A stretch of DNA of 64,000 bases from Pardosa pseudoannulata (GCA_032207245.1 CM063502.1:67763116-67827115); one strand, 5' to 3'; positions 33,356 through 46,400 are shown, counted from the stretch's first letter. Notes: a model not told the origin generated them from the sequence alone. Translations and numbers: made by a program.

Positions 33356-36300
33356 TGCAAAGAGTTAGACAATGGGTATAATAACAATTCGATAATTTAT
33401 TGAATTCTTAATAAGCTGTTGATATTTATAGACAAAGGGCACTTTGTCATTGATCCGAAAAATTTTCTTTCTTTTGATAAATCATTTGTTAAGTTTTTTA
33501 GGAGACCTGTAAAAGAGTCCTATGACACAAACTATATATGTGTGAAATTATATGCGTGTTGAATTTTCAACAAGAAAGTTGAAGCTTTATATAGATACAG
33601 GTATTTACTTTAAAACTCATTAGAGATGTTTGTCAAAAATTTGCTGGCTTATTTTTTTTTAAGTATCAAAAGCACTGGAAAAATTCAATTTATCAACTCT
33701 TAATACGCTATTTTGGGGGGATAATTTGTGTGAATTTGGTTTCATATTGAAACATATTACGTGTAAATATTTAGATGGGTAAAGTGACAGAATAGCAATG
33801 AAATGCATTAGAACTAAAATATAATAAATATTGCATTTTGTAATAAAGTACATTAAATGGGTAGCTTATTTTTTAAAAAATTATTGTGAATTTAGTTTTA
33901 CTTCATAGCATATCTGTACAAAATTTCCTAACTCTATGTAATTTACAAAAAAAGCTCTGCAACTTTACTGTTCCATTAGCAATGCTTAGACTAGACTTAT
34001 GCATACACTTTCTTGATGGAGATCCTAACACTAAAAAATTGTATAAAGATATGATTTCCATACTGTTACATAATTTCTTTCTAAATTCTTTCTAAGTTTC
34101 TAAATTAAGGGAACGTAATTGATATTTATTAAAGTGTATTTGCCTGCGTTATCAAAAATCAAAACACAACATGAAATGTTTACATAGATAGATCCAAAAA
34201 TTAACTTAATACCTATTAAGTACACGAAACTTTTCACGGCATCTTGAGTTTGGGTTAGCATAATTTTTCTTTAACTCTATCTTGGTAGGATTTTTTTTCC
34301 TTTCTCAATCCGAAATGAGCATTTACTTTTATTGCTGAAAATTAATGTATGCTTTATCCTGAATTTGAATGAGCTTGATACTTTTGTCTGCATAACAATC
34401 ATTTTTAGAAATATATAAAAAATGTTTTGGGAAATAATTTCTTATTTTTACCGTGAGAGCAGATTTATAATTTTTCTTAGCCACGAGGGCTTAAAAGTAA
34501 CTAATATAATTAACACAATTTATTTTATTTCTAACTTCATTAAAACAAATAGCATTTATGAACATAAAAATATCTTGAATATTTTTTTTTTTGGTTAAAC
34601 AGTGTTATTACAAATTTCCCATAGCGTATAAAATATTTCAAAACATGGCATATCGTGAAGTATTGTGACACTGATCACAATAGTACCTTGTATCTTTTCT
34701 TATACTTTTAATAAATAGTAAACATTATTCAAGGAATACAGTGAAACGTAAATAGTGACGAATTCACTCTCACCTATATATTTTTCTCTCCTTGGTATAA
34801 CATGAAACGCCAACTGTAAGGGCACAAAAGAGCAGAAAGTATGACATACGCTAGCGACTTAAAAAGCGTTAACCCTACAATGTTGTCCTGATTTTGTCAA
34901 ACGTTGTTACTCTTGTACTATCTGCAAGACAACATTATAAAATTTATTAAAATGATATCAGACTTTCAATTTATTTTTAAATAACATTAACCTATCATGA
35001 AAAAAACTATTTTTCTAAACCATCTAAAGCACTATTAGATATCATTTGATATAAACTCTACAATCTACCATCTGCTTCAAGTAGGCTAATGAGACAGAAA
35101 AGCCTGTGGAATGTGCTGGGCTTCTGGTAGCACGCAATCGATAGTTTGGCGTTTACTGCATTAGAGACTGCATCCAAATAAGTGACATTTTTTAGCACCG
35201 GTCTTTCATTTAGGGAACTAAAATTTAAAATACTTTATTTAAAAAAGGCCTTTTCACCAAAGCCTTAGTAACAATTTATTTAGGTTTATTTTTACAGTAT
35301 CAAGAACAAATTCTTAGTAGCTACTGTGCAAAATTTACCCAATGTTATTCTTTTAAAGATTATCAAAAGCATTAATTTAAATATTTTATGTTTGTCCTCG
35401 AGATATCTCAAATGATAATAAATAGTTTGTAAAATGAAAATACAGTAAAATAAATAAGACGCATTCTACATTTCAATATAAAAAAGCCTAGTCAATATTC
35501 AAGTCAATATAAAACAATAACTTTAGCGCTTACTGAGATTACATTCATTCTTATGAAAAAAAAACTTAAAAAATTGTTTTATCTGTAACAAATAGAGACT
35601 CATTTATTCATTTTTTTTTCTGGCCGTGGAATAAAGTTCTATAATACCCGGGGTTAAATGTGAAAAGAAGTTCATTATATTTTAAAACAGATAATTAATC
35701 ATAGTGGGAAATAAGAAAAAGAGTCGACCCATTAAAATTCAAACTATGCTTAAGTATTCTTTCTTAAAATCGATGCTTTTATCTCAGGAGAAATTTACGA
35801 TAATTGATAGCGTTTTAATTACAATTTCACATGCATATGCTTGTGTTTCGGCTTTTCCTCTGCACGAGATAACAGCGGGTTGAATAATAATAGTAGGAAA
35901 AATTTAACGGAAAATTTAAACACCAAAATAGTATTTGATATTAAAAGAACTTGATACATTTGCACATTAACTAGAACAAATCAGTTTTTTCTTTGTTTTA
36001 CTTATTGTTATTCACTTTTCAATTTATTAAAAAGAGGGAAAAACAAAAACCTCCATCCGTATATAATATCTCAATAAATTAAATGAGCAAATATTCATGA
36101 TTTACTTGCTCATCGCTGAAGCCAATAAAAATAATTACAGTTGGAAATACTTTTATCTAATTTCGCAGATAATTATCTTTCAAAAACTAAAAATTGACGA
36201 GGATTTAAAAACATTTCATTTCAATAACAAATTGATCATTAATCTGTAAAAAGAAAAACAATTTTACAAGTTTCAGTTAAAAATTTTTCAGTTTTGAGTT

Positions 36301-36784
36301 TGAAAAACGAATAGTTAGTCCGTTAAAATTTCCTACAACGATATTAAAATATTGAACGAAGGAACAATTAATTAGACTGTGGCTTAGCATTTACTTGTGT
36401 TTTTTATAACTTTTTAATTTCAATATTACTATTACAAATTTTTTTTGTGTGTGGTCATTTTTGTTGAATAAACATTTTCAGTTAGATGATTACCTGAAAA
36501 AAGCAATTACAGACATTAAGCATAAAAATTCAAATTAGGAAATTTATATATTATTTACATTAGTCATGGAAAATATTCGATCTAATTAGCCATCCTCTAA
36601 CAAAAAGTTAATAGTAGTTCTGATAGTAGTAATAGTAACAATTAACGATTTAACTATACAATACGAAGTATCTCCAGAGAGGAAGAGTACTCTTTTTTAA
36701 AAAAATTAAGAAGGCAATATATTTTTCAAGTATTTACAAATCCATATGTGCAACAGCAAAAAATATTATCTGCGCAGTTTCCTT
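33356..36784. other. No supported gene; longest quiet stretch of this half
   Basis: AT-rich. An inverted pair AATGTTGTC/GACAACATT lies near 34878-34936, and a SINE-like scrap CCACGAGGGCTT at about 34481. Neither is long enough to name. Confidence 0.5.
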
Positions 36785-36889
36785 CCGAACGATGGCCGAA
36801 TGGTTAGGGTATGGCCTTCGGAACCGGAGTACGTGGGTTCGAATCCCACTATGGCATGGATATTCGTAGCCGTTCGAAATCAGCTTTAA

Positions 36890-37458
36890 CCCCTTCCAGT
36901 ATGATTTAATAATGAAAAACTGTACATGAAATAACCATTTAATTTTTATTTAAAAAACTTGTTTCATTTTACAGTTCTTACATATTCTTAATTAAAATCC
37001 CCTTTTTACATAGCGTTAAATAATATCAGAAACAGTAAAATTAAGAAAATATCAAAGCAAAACATTAATAAGGTATACAGATAATAGTCTTCAAGCTAGT
37101 GGTACTTTTCAAAACAAAGTGCAAAGGAATTCTTAATTGTTTACACCGCTAAGTAGTCTCACTTTTAATTTGATTCTTGTAACACACACGGCATTTCTTA
37201 GTAGGTTTTCTTTTATTCTGACTCATTAATTTGGCAATGACTTGTACCAAGAAATTCTAAGTAAACAATATACAATCGTGACTTGTGATTTTCATAAGTG
37301 ATAAAAGTGTTGCCAAATTCAGTACACTAGAAATTTTAAACTAAATTAATTATCATATTTAATAGTAACTTTAATCGCATGACGAGTGTAGCTCGTCATT
37401 GTGCGGTATGGAATGAAAAACTAATGACGAGCTAGACTCGTCATTTTACCGGAAGGGG
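36890..37458 (-). mobile_element. piggyBac-like element, internally deleted, nested in a SINE
   Basis: Target-site duplication TTAA at 36886-36889 and 37459-37462, with termini CCCCTTCC (36890-36897) and GGAAGGGG (37451-37458). Near the right end are two short hairpins, ATGACGAG-TGTAG-CTCGTCAT and ATGACGAG-CTAGA-CTCGTCAT, at about 37380-37445. The left part carries the C-terminus of a piggyBac transposase on the minus strand. At 569 bp most of the gene has been lost. Confidence 0.92.
37085..37226 (-). pseudogene. piggyBac transposase C-terminal cysteine-rich domain, broken
   Basis: The minus-strand reading from 37226 gives MSQNKRKPTKKCRVCYKN then SETT, a stop, and RCK. After a frameshift it continues CFEKYH, a stop and LEDYY. 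KCRVCYKN...ET..RC...CFEKYH is the usual order of the zinc-binding tail of piggyBac-domain transposases, which binds subterminal DNA. One stop probably replaced a Trp codon, and one frame change is needed. The catalytic Asp-rich core is absent. Clearly a relic. Confidence 0.85.
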
Positions 37459-37623
37459 TTAAGCAATAGGTCCCGGTATCATTAGCCCTCGTGTTGCAAA
37501 AAGTAGACCGTAGCACTCCAAAACCAAACCAAATCAAACCTTCAATTTCAGTACACATCATTGTCAGTCGAAAGCATTTTTCTCCAAAAAGCAATCTCAA
37601 AGGAGTGAAATGATAAAAATATG

Positions 37624-37686
37624 AAGATTCTAGGTTAAAGCTAGAGAGAGGTAATAGATTTCTCTCTAGCTTTAATATAGAATCTT
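37624..37686. repeat. 26-bp near-perfect inverted repeat, 11-nt loop
   Basis: Arms 37624-37649 and 37661-37686 pair almost completely. If transcribed from the plus strand, the only imperfections are one G-A mismatch and one G-U pair. The core of each arm is TTAAAGCTAGAGAGA or its complement. The size and tight loop resemble a small microRNA-like hairpin or the remains of a palindromic MITE. The arms do not belong to the adjacent SINE. Confidence 0.85.
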
Positions 37687-39455
37687 AATTTAAACTAGAT
37701 TTCCCAACCAAACCAACGAAATTTGTGTGGTAAAATAAAAAAAACTGCTTTGATAATATTGTTAGTAATCAAAAGATAACACTTTAGTTCTTTATTTGAC
37801 GAACAGAAGATTTTAAGTGAAAGTTGCTTACAAGTTACAAGTCAGATTAGTGTTCAATTTGCTGTCCTTTATTCAGTAACATAGCTATTAGACTAGGTAC
37901 CATACCTTGCACACATTAAGTAAAATCTATCTTGCGGTATGGCATAAACATGTTGGCAGATGACACATTTCAATATTTGCAATGAAGATAGATTATGGTA
38001 CACTTCTGACTCCAAAAATCCCTACAGTTATCAGAAGAAATTTGTTATAATAGAATATATAATACTTTATCATCTTGCTTACTATAAATGAAGCAATATT
38101 TACCTTCAGATTTCTTAAATTTAACAAAGCATTCTCTGCTAAGGACGGTATTGCTATGCATACAGCTTCGACTATCACTATCTAAAGTAGCTAATCAGTT
38201 TACATTAACTGATAATTATCATAATCCGGTATCACAAACCAGACATCGCTATATTTTATTAGTAATAAAACTAATCCAGCATTTTTTTGTTCGTTTAATC
38301 ACAAAAACTTCTTAGAATGCATTCGTTCGATGCAAACCGAAGCCAATCTCTTCATATTTGTTCATTTTTGAACTATCGATTTTTAAATTTTCTCCTAAAT
38401 TCTCAATAACAAAGTATATAAAAAGTTTTTAACGCACTTTAAATTTTAAAAATAAAAAGATTTGTGTTAAAACAATATGAGAAAGCCGCATGTAACGAAG
38501 CTTAACTGCATATTCTCCTTACTTCATGCAGAATTAAAGAGACAACAGTAGCGCTTCAGTGAAAAGGAAATAAATCGAAGAAAGACATATATTAGATGAG
38601 AAAGATCCGCAAATGGGAGAGAAAAGAAAAGGAACAGAAATATGCAGAGCAATAAGTTGTTTCACAGTAATGTTAGTAGAATGCAATATATTGTGTTAAA
38701 GCATCTATAAGATCAATGAAATGCATTACTTTCATGCTTTAGTCAATATAACATTATCAGTTTCTCTTCCATAAATATATTCTTTACTTAATACCGTTTC
38801 TACCAGAATGGAGATAATCTGATTTCCTTTGTAAATATTTAATTAGTTGAAATTTGTGCGATAAATCTTTGTCTTAATTTTTAGAGAAACTTTTGAAAAA
38901 TGCGTTTTCAGAAAATATTGAAATTCTCAACAGATATTTATCAAATATATTTAGATCAAGTAATCTTTGTCAGCTTTTGGTACAGATTTTTTATTTTCCT
39001 TCTTTAATAAACAATTAAACATAGTTGAAGTTCAAACAGAAGGCTTTTGGTAACAGAAAAGATTAATGACTACAACTATAAGAAAATAGTTTTAGTAACA
39101 TTTATTAGTCATTTTAACTGTAACAACCTTACTGAAAGTTACTTCACTTATTTTTTTAAAATCAAGAATACAATATATTTTTAAAAATAGGTAAATTAAT
39201 TTGCATTCATCAAACACCATACAAAATCCTAATGAATTCACTTATCGACGTAGTTGCCTTCATTCTTTGAAGAGATAAGAGAATATATCTTTTTTGGCCC
39301 ATTATTTAATGGCGCTCTTTACTTCACTGTCGGTTGAAAACGTTTTTTCATTTACAAATGACTTAAAGATTTTAACAACAAAACAGTTTATGGTATCTTA
39401 TCAGAGGTAAGAAAGACTGTGGTGTAAGGAAAAGATGAAAACGTAAAAAGACGTA
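37687..39455. other. No supported gene
   Basis: Overlapping 61-75-codon frames near 38000-38315 lie on opposite strands and have no motifs. Otherwise AT-rich spacer. Confidence 0.45.
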
Positions 39456-39645
39456 TGGTTTGATATAGTTTGGAACGCTATGGTCTATTTTTTGCTGCAC
39501 GACAGCTCATAAGACTATTATCTATTACTAAAAGCCAACTACAAATGGTTAAATGAACCATCATTCTATCAGTGGGATTAAAACCTGCGGGTTACAGTGC
39601 CAAGGCAGTGCCGAAATATTCAGTTATCGTCTGGCCGATGAAGGC
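39456..39645 (-). mobile_element. SINE, main family, diverged
   Basis: TATAGTTTGGAACGCTATGG, TGCACGACAGCTCATAAGAC, AAAGCCAACTACAAATGG, GTGGGATTAAAACCTGCGGG and TTATCGTCTGGCCGATG follow the antisense order tail-body-head. It lies directly against the mariner-like remnant that starts at about 39650. Confidence 0.65.
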
Positions 39646-39649
39646 AGTG

Positions 39650-40190
39650 AAAAGACTGTTGATGATCTCGCAACCGAATGAATTCTTGAGCTTTTTTTTC
39701 AATGTTATCTTTATGGACATGTTCAATTTCATGCAACAATCCCACTCCCCTTTGTTAAATACAGCTTCATTAGTTTGCTTCATTAGTTTGTTACAGCTTC
39801 ATAAGTTTTTTAGGATATGAAAACAACACTTGGTACTAATGGTTTTGCCCTGGGACAAAATTTCAACCAGAAGAATCTCTTTGCAGTTCTCAAAGAGAAG
39901 CACCAGGATTTTACTAGCCGAAACATTCATTCTGCTTACTTTAAGCCCACAACATCACTTGTAAATATTTAGAACACTTACTGACACCATTTTTTTCTCT
40001 TTTTTTATCTCGTTTAAAATCTTGGATGCCTCATTTCTCTTCGTGGGAAAACGCATCATTAACTCCGAAGTTGAACTTGGAATCAAGACATTCTTTTCAA
40101 CCAAGCCTGCTACAACAAGAGTTTTCAATCGATTGACTCAAATCATCATATATTATACTCATAATATTTTGAATCTTGATCGTAATGTTG
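39650..40190 (-). pseudogene. Mariner-like transposase remnant, N-to-middle part
   Basis: The minus strand contains VNRLKTLVVAGLVEKN and then, after a stop, SASKILVLLFENCKEILLVE followed by ILSQGKTIS. This is the pattern of the mariner block usually written SK..V...D..G....E.L..G.T. After another stop it gives LKNSFGCEIIN, like the mariner segment that precedes the PDLAP motif. The series stops at the SINE border. The family level is inferred from partial motifs; catalytic residues are not identifiable with certainty. Confidence 0.5.
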
Positions 40191-40199
40191 TTTTCCTAG

Positions 40200-40662
40200 A
40201 GGAGTAAAAATTTCCTTTGAGAGTCAGCGGTTCAGTATACTTAAGCCACTCAAAGATTTTTTTTCAAAGTCTCCAATAAATATTATTTTTGGTTACCAAA
40301 TCAAAACCTGTAACTGACATTTCATAATCCTATGGTAAAAAGGAAAAATGCAGGATTTGGAATTTCTGTCCCTTCCTAAAGTATGCTAATAGTTACTTAA
40401 TGAAGTCTTTATCTCTCTCGAGTCCATAATAATCCTATTCCCAGTAATTTTACACGCTCAATATACGCTTATTTATGAGAAGCATCCAAAATACTGCCAT
40501 AACTAAAAAACTGTTACGCTTACAATATCTTTTGGTAGCGATTAATATGATCCTAAAATACTGCAAAGAGCAATGCAAAGCAAAATAAAGATAACTTTAA
40601 CTAAGCTGTCTCTGTTTCTTGCATGCCATTGCACGTCCCCAACATCCAATGCCCCAAAGATT
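40200..40662. other. No gene seen
   Basis: Possibly still part of the decayed mariner element, but no motif is readable. Confidence 0.35.
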
Positions 40663-40735
40663 GTCTTGGACTAGTGGTTAGCTTTCGGGACTAGAATCGC
40701 AAGGTACCACGTGCGAATAGTTGTAGGCTTCGCAA
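40663..40735 (+). mobile_element. tRNA-like SINE head, fourth type
   Basis: TTGGACTAGTGGTTAGCTTT (A-box-like TAGTGGTTAGC), an anticodon-arm-like GGGACTAGAATCGC, then CACGTGCGAATAG in the B-box position. The order and spacing resemble a tRNA-derived head, but no other copy is in the window. The overlapping open frames at 40671-40968 on both strands are not supported as genes. Confidence 0.35.
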
Positions 40736-40917
40736 CACCTCCCTGTATATTTACAGGAAGTGTAGCATATTTCTGTGATCTGGATGATCTCTCTTTGAGA
40801 AGCAGGCAGGTAAGGGAGAGATACAGAATCAGGAGCAAAAACTCCCTCTTTAAACTGATCAAAATTGAAAGGATTATCTTGCGTGTATTGCTTGTTGAGA
40901 GTTATTATCAAAGTATA

Positions 40918-41095
40918 TTTTGGACGCATTCGGTTGGGAGATCATTAATACCCCGTTTGAAGTCCTGATTTAGCACCTCATATTTTCACCTTTCTGGATT
41001 TGTTTAAAGATGAAAAAAAAGTTTTTGACCAACGGTGAAATCCAAAGACCCATCAAACAATGGGCTAAATAGGTAATGGCTGACAATGTTTGACG
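40918..41095 (+). pseudogene. Mariner transposase remnant, C-terminal part
   Basis: The plus strand reads FGWEIINT, then with a frame change PDLAP (the block that includes the third catalytic Asp), LFKDE, then after a further shift NGEIQRPIKQWAK. This series is characteristic of mariner transposase C-termini. It starts at about the same protein position where the minus-strand remnant at 39650 stops. Several stops and shifts make it non-functional. Confidence 0.65.
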
Positions 41096-43180
41096 AAAGT
41101 ATAAGCTTAAATCTTGCTTTTAAGGTGCATTGTTATTTTAACTTGCATTTTTAAAGATAATCATTTTAACTTTCATTTCAAAGTTTTCACTGAGTACACA
41201 AGCTTTGCCATATTCAAATCTATTTTATCCATTTCATCTGAAAAGACAGTTTCTACATCTAAATTTTTACTATACAGAAAATTCTGATTTATTTACTTCA
41301 AATTGTTCGAGACGACAAAATGTATCCATTTTATTTGTGCGACTAATACATACCTTCTTAAAGGATTAGTTTATCTAAGAATAATTTAGACATGGAGGAA
41401 TTATTTTAAGTCGAATTTACGAAAGTCTTTCTTTGATATACAGGATTATATAAATATATAAAGAGAGATACAGACATATTCTATACATACTTGCAGCTTT
41501 TTATAGATTTATATTTATTTTATACATTTATGCATTTATGCATTTTTATACATTTTAGGATTTAAAAAATGATAGACCTTTCAAAAGGTAGAGACTAGTA
41601 AGAGTATAACGGGCTTAAAATCTTATTTTTAAAAATATAATTTTTAATTTATTTATAATATGAACGAACTTCCGTAATGCCATCGCGTAAATTCTTAAAA
41701 CTAGTACCTACAACTAAAGAATTTTTAGTTAAAATTTTTTAATTAAAACTCCTTGAAATTTATATTGACCAACAACATTTTTTAAATATATTCCTAATGT
41801 ATCGTGTATTCATAAACTACCTTAAATTCTTAACCTTTCCTTGATATTTATATAGAAAAACATGCCCAGGTATTGAAATTTAGCTACGTTAAATACAATG
41901 TAAAATATTTATATTTGCTTAATGTATTGACAATATTTCCCTTTTTTAGTGTATTCTTCTCGCTGTACATTGACAAATCACTTAACATTTCAAAAAATTA
42001 CATCTAGTTTTATGACAAACATTTAATTCTTTGTATTACAGTGTTGCAGATCTGGAATATACCGAACATTGATGTCATTTACTCAATGAGTTTGAGAAAG
42101 TATAATTTTCTGGATTGCCACTCATTTTCTACACTGCAACTAGCACAATTTGCTCACCAAATCCGTTCTAAGTGGCGATTATGAATTAAATTTTCGTATC
42201 AAAATTTTATTCATTGTTTAACAAGATACACAGGATTATTATTGAAATAAATTTAAATTTATTAAATAAGATAAAGTAGAGATATCAGAAGTAGATTTTT
42301 CCCCAAAAACATGGTTTCAAAATTCATTATATAAAAATAGTTTTTGGGGAAAATAATGTACAATATTTTTAAGGAATACGTAATTTTTTTGGTTGTAGAA
42401 GGTACACTTTTTGTCAGTAAATTTTAAATTATTTTTCGCATATTTGAAATAATGTAATCTAACATTCTGTGAATTATTTATAATTCAGTGTTATTGAGAT
42501 ACAAAATCTCAAAATAAACTTTGTTCCGAAATTCGGAGAATTTTTTTTAATAATTAATGAACAGAGAAATATTTGCAGTAACTAATATACATCAAATTGA
42601 AAAACATCATTTTTAATCTTTAAAACAAGAAAATATAACAAAAAACACGTCTAATTGAACTAAAGTAATTATTCAATTGAAACATTTAACTTATTGCAAA
42701 TTACTCTGATCTTGATATTTTGGGACAAAACAAAATTCATATTTTTTGAAAAACACAAACTTTTAAGGTGTCTTGTCCTTTTAACTTAAAATAATGTACA
42801 AAAAATATTCTCATTTTTAATAACAATACCTAGAGGTTAGTAAATAAGAGAATCAAATATGAACGGTGAGAGGAAAAACAATATTAAAGACACGATTAAA
42901 AGAAAATAACCACATCTATTTCTTCTTTAAAATAAGAATTTATTGTTTTAATTACTAACTATTATCTAATTTATTTTCTAATTACTATCTTCCTATAACC
43001 ATCAATTGACGCTAATATATCTATGAGATATATATCAAAGTGCAAAACGAATAATTACTTTAAGGGACGTTATGTTTGTTTGGATTTGTTCAAAACCATG
43101 AGCTAAAATTTAAACGTTGAAATAACCATTTGCTATATCAAAATAAAATTACTTTTTACCAGTTCAGTAAATCCCAAAGT
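41096..43180. other. No gene seen
   Basis: Very AT-rich sequence without open frames of note or recognisable repeats. Confidence 0.5.
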
Positions 43181-43449
43181 CAGTGGTGTATACACTTTTC
43201 TTAAGGGTTGTGTTTCGACGAAAGTGTAGCAGATAGATAAATTTATGTATAAGTGTCAGCAATTTTATTAAATACCACAAATACGTGTTATGTATAATTT
43301 GACAAATATATAATACAAGTGTCAAAATATAATTCAAGTCGGTAAGCCGAGGCAATATTTTTATATTTAAAATGTATGTACATTTTTTAGTCAATTGCTT
43401 CATGGAGAGGGACTTGAATTCCATAACCCCTCGCTAGTGTATACCACTG
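43181..43449. mobile_element. Candidate hAT-like MITE
   Basis: It starts CAGTGGTGTATACACT and ends, in reverse complement, CAGTGGTATACACTAGCG. Both ends continue to a GGGTT motif. Flanks CCCAAAGT (43173-43180) and ACCAAAAT (43450-43457) match at 6 of 8 positions, compatible with a decayed 8-bp target-site duplication. CAGNGGYGTA termini are common in hAT elements. The 269-bp interior is non-coding; the antisense 86-codon frame is chance. Confidence 0.5.
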
Positions 43450-43457
43450 ACCAAAAT

Positions 43458-46400
43458 ACTGATAATCAATTAAACCCTTAATGGGGGAAATCAGTTTAGA
43501 GAATTTTAAGAGAGATACATTATTGTCATTAATCAATCTATAATACTGGGCAAAAGTTAAAAAAATTGCCAATTATGCTCAAATAAATATTAATCTTATT
43601 TAAAAAAAAAATCAAAACTATGTTAAAAATATAGATTTGTTCATTTGAATTTGAAATTTAAGAAATAACTATAATTCGATTCTATAAATTCATTGACGAC
43701 CAAGTTGGTTCTTTTCAGAGAAAACAAATTTACTTATTGCAATTATTAATAAATGAAATCCCTTGACACTGTTACGAAAAAATACCCTTCCCCGTGGCAA
43801 GTTTTATCTATAATTGCTCATTTTTATTTTCCTTATTAGCTTTTGGGAAGTATTTAAATGTAAAGATAAATAAATAACTACTTATTTATGAAACAAAAAT
43901 TAAATAAATTAACCTGATATTGAATTATTTATAAAATAAAATATTTGTGTACATATTACTCTATGAATTTAAACATTGCTTTTTAAAAAATTTCAAATAA
44001 ATTTACAAATTAAATTGCATTTAATTTAAGCCCCTGCCGTTCTAGCTTAACTAAATTGCCTGAATCCAGAATAATAAAATTTTACAATATGTTTTAATTA
44101 GTAAAAACATTATAAAAAGGTTTTTGAAAGTCTGGGTAATATATTGATTACAAAATATATGAATAAGGAAACAATAGAAAATGTCTGACATATTTAATAC
44201 AGTAAATTCTATTCGCAACAACACATTTGTATAAATGTGTATAAATTCTTGTGTATAGTAAATGTATATAAATCAACATTTGTAAAAATTTGTTATCCTT
44301 TTTAGGCTCGATAAAGGATTCTAATCCCTTCCTATATCCTTCCTATATCTAATTTTAACTGCCATACTCATTGTGAAAGTTTAAAATCATCAAAAGTATA
44401 TTATAAAACATTTTTATTCCTTATCCAAATCTAATTAATTTTACTATGCATATTGATATACTGTCCGTGTAATATAGGCACTAGTAAACACTATAATTTA
44501 AGCATTGCTTCCATTTAGTCATAAGTCACTCATTAAACACTTTAAGAGGGCGATATATTCAATATACTTCAAGATTACAAGCTAAGATTTTTAACACTCT
44601 CTTTAAATTCTCTTTTCAATATAAATATATTTATTACTTCTTTAAGTTTTGGCTGATGTTAACAATGTAAAAATATCAGTTATATATAATGTTTCTTCCA
44701 ATAATATGAGATAGATTTGTCATATTGCAAGTTGTCTAACCATATCATTCATTATCATCTATTTTCATATCTTCCTGCATATGGAAAACCCTTCGACAAA
44801 TATTTTATTACCTAGTATTTCTTTTTCCTAACACCAACAAAAACTAATACGACGCTAACTAAAAATAGAATATTAATAGTACATAACTTTATAGCTATAC
44901 ATATTTATAGTCTCAATATTAATGTGTAGAAACAAATGACTTTTCCCATACATTCCTTATGAATAATGACTAAAAGACAAGCAAAAAATCGAAGAACTAA
45001 TAAAGGAAATACAAGAATTTCAAATGAATTTGCGGTCATATTGACCTCTTTTGCCTTTATTTCGTTAAGGCCCTGCAGGCTAATTATTAATAAATTAAAT
45101 TTGGTACTGCTTGTCCTATTTCGTCTATTCACAGTCTAATGCAGTACCGAGTTTCTTGTATAACTGACAAGAAAAAAATAACAGCAATAATATTTCAAAT
45201 TCGTTTTAATGATCAAATTAAAAATGTAGCAACTAAATTTTAGAAAATACACTTTCGATTTAAAACGCACTAAAAATTAATAAATAGTTTTGTTTCTAGC
45301 TAACCGATATCATTAAAAATTGTTATGAATAAATATAAAAACCCATAATATATTGAATATATTTATATATTACAAGCATGATATATATTATGGTCACACC
45401 AAGGTTTGATTTTCAGTCAAAGTATTTCAATGTTTCCGGGTAGTTAGAAATTGTTTTAATTTTTATGTTTCTTATATGCATGTTTTGTAAAATTTTAAAT
45501 TTTATTTTACTCTTTTTAATCTTTGGGGAGTCTTAGAAAACAATTTTAATTATCATACTTTCTATATAATTTAGGAAATTTTTAATTAAGTTCTTATACA
45601 CAACAACAGATGTATCCCATTTCCCATTGGATTACTTTTTAATTAAATTGAAAATACAAAATTAATTTTTCTGTAATGTTAATTTATCTGTAATGGTGTG
45701 TACAGTGGGAATTTAAATAAAGTGTGTAAAAAAATCAAAATTTTTAAAAATAAAATATATGTAATCCAAGGATAAACCATATGTAAAATTTATGTAAATC
45801 TTTAGATTGGTTTAGAGTTATAACTTACGTAATAAAGGGTTTAATTGTAAGAGGAAATGACGGAACAAACTCTTGAATTTTCCAGCGTTATCCTATTAGT
45901 TCGTATCACAAAGCAGATTAACTTCAAAAATTTCACAACCTGTTAAGAAACTTTATTTCGTGATTTCAGACTACTGTAAAATGTAATTCGGGAATGCCAA
46001 CTTCATTCATTAAATATAATTTATGAAAGAAAATTTTGCAACTAGCTTAACATCTCTTTCGAAAATTATAAAATTAAGAACTATGCTTAAGAGGGGGAGG
46101 GTAGTAAAGGTTGAACAGAAAATTTTCATTAACACAGGCTATTTGCCATTTGTCATAAAATAAAAAGTTCTGCGGCTTATAAAATAAAAAGTTTACATGT
46201 TGCTTAATGTAATACTAACACTAAGTTACTTAGGTTAGCTATTTCAAGTAATTTTTTTTAAATATAAAATATGTACACCAAATGATAAACTTATTTTTAA
46301 CTCCCAATATAACTTTTGAAGTATAAGGATTATGAATGAAATTTTTATATCAAATTCAAGCTAAATATAACTTTTATTACGTGAATAACAATTATAATTA

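Larger units (their letters stand above)
36785..37540 (+). mobile_element. SINE, main family, split by a piggyBac-like element
   Basis: The best head in the window: CGAACGATGGCCGAATGG, TTAGGGTATGG (A-box region), GTGGGTTCGAATCCCAC (B box in a perfect T-arm stem), then the body to CAGCTTTAA at 36889. It resumes at 37459 TTAAGCAATAGGTCCCGG, CATTAGCCCTCGTG and AGACCGTAGCACTCC, ending at about 37540. The two halves join exactly through one TTAA, so the intervening DNA is an insertion. Confidence 0.92.

Noticed and set aside
34878..34936. AATGTTGTC/GACAACATT inverted pair next to TTAACCCT
   Set aside because: Only 9 bp and no matching TTAA on the other side, so a MITE cannot be supported.
36785..36860. 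Possible genuine tRNA gene
   Set aside because: The A and B boxes are good, but the same head recurs many times joined to a SINE body, so it is a SINE head and not a functional tRNA gene.
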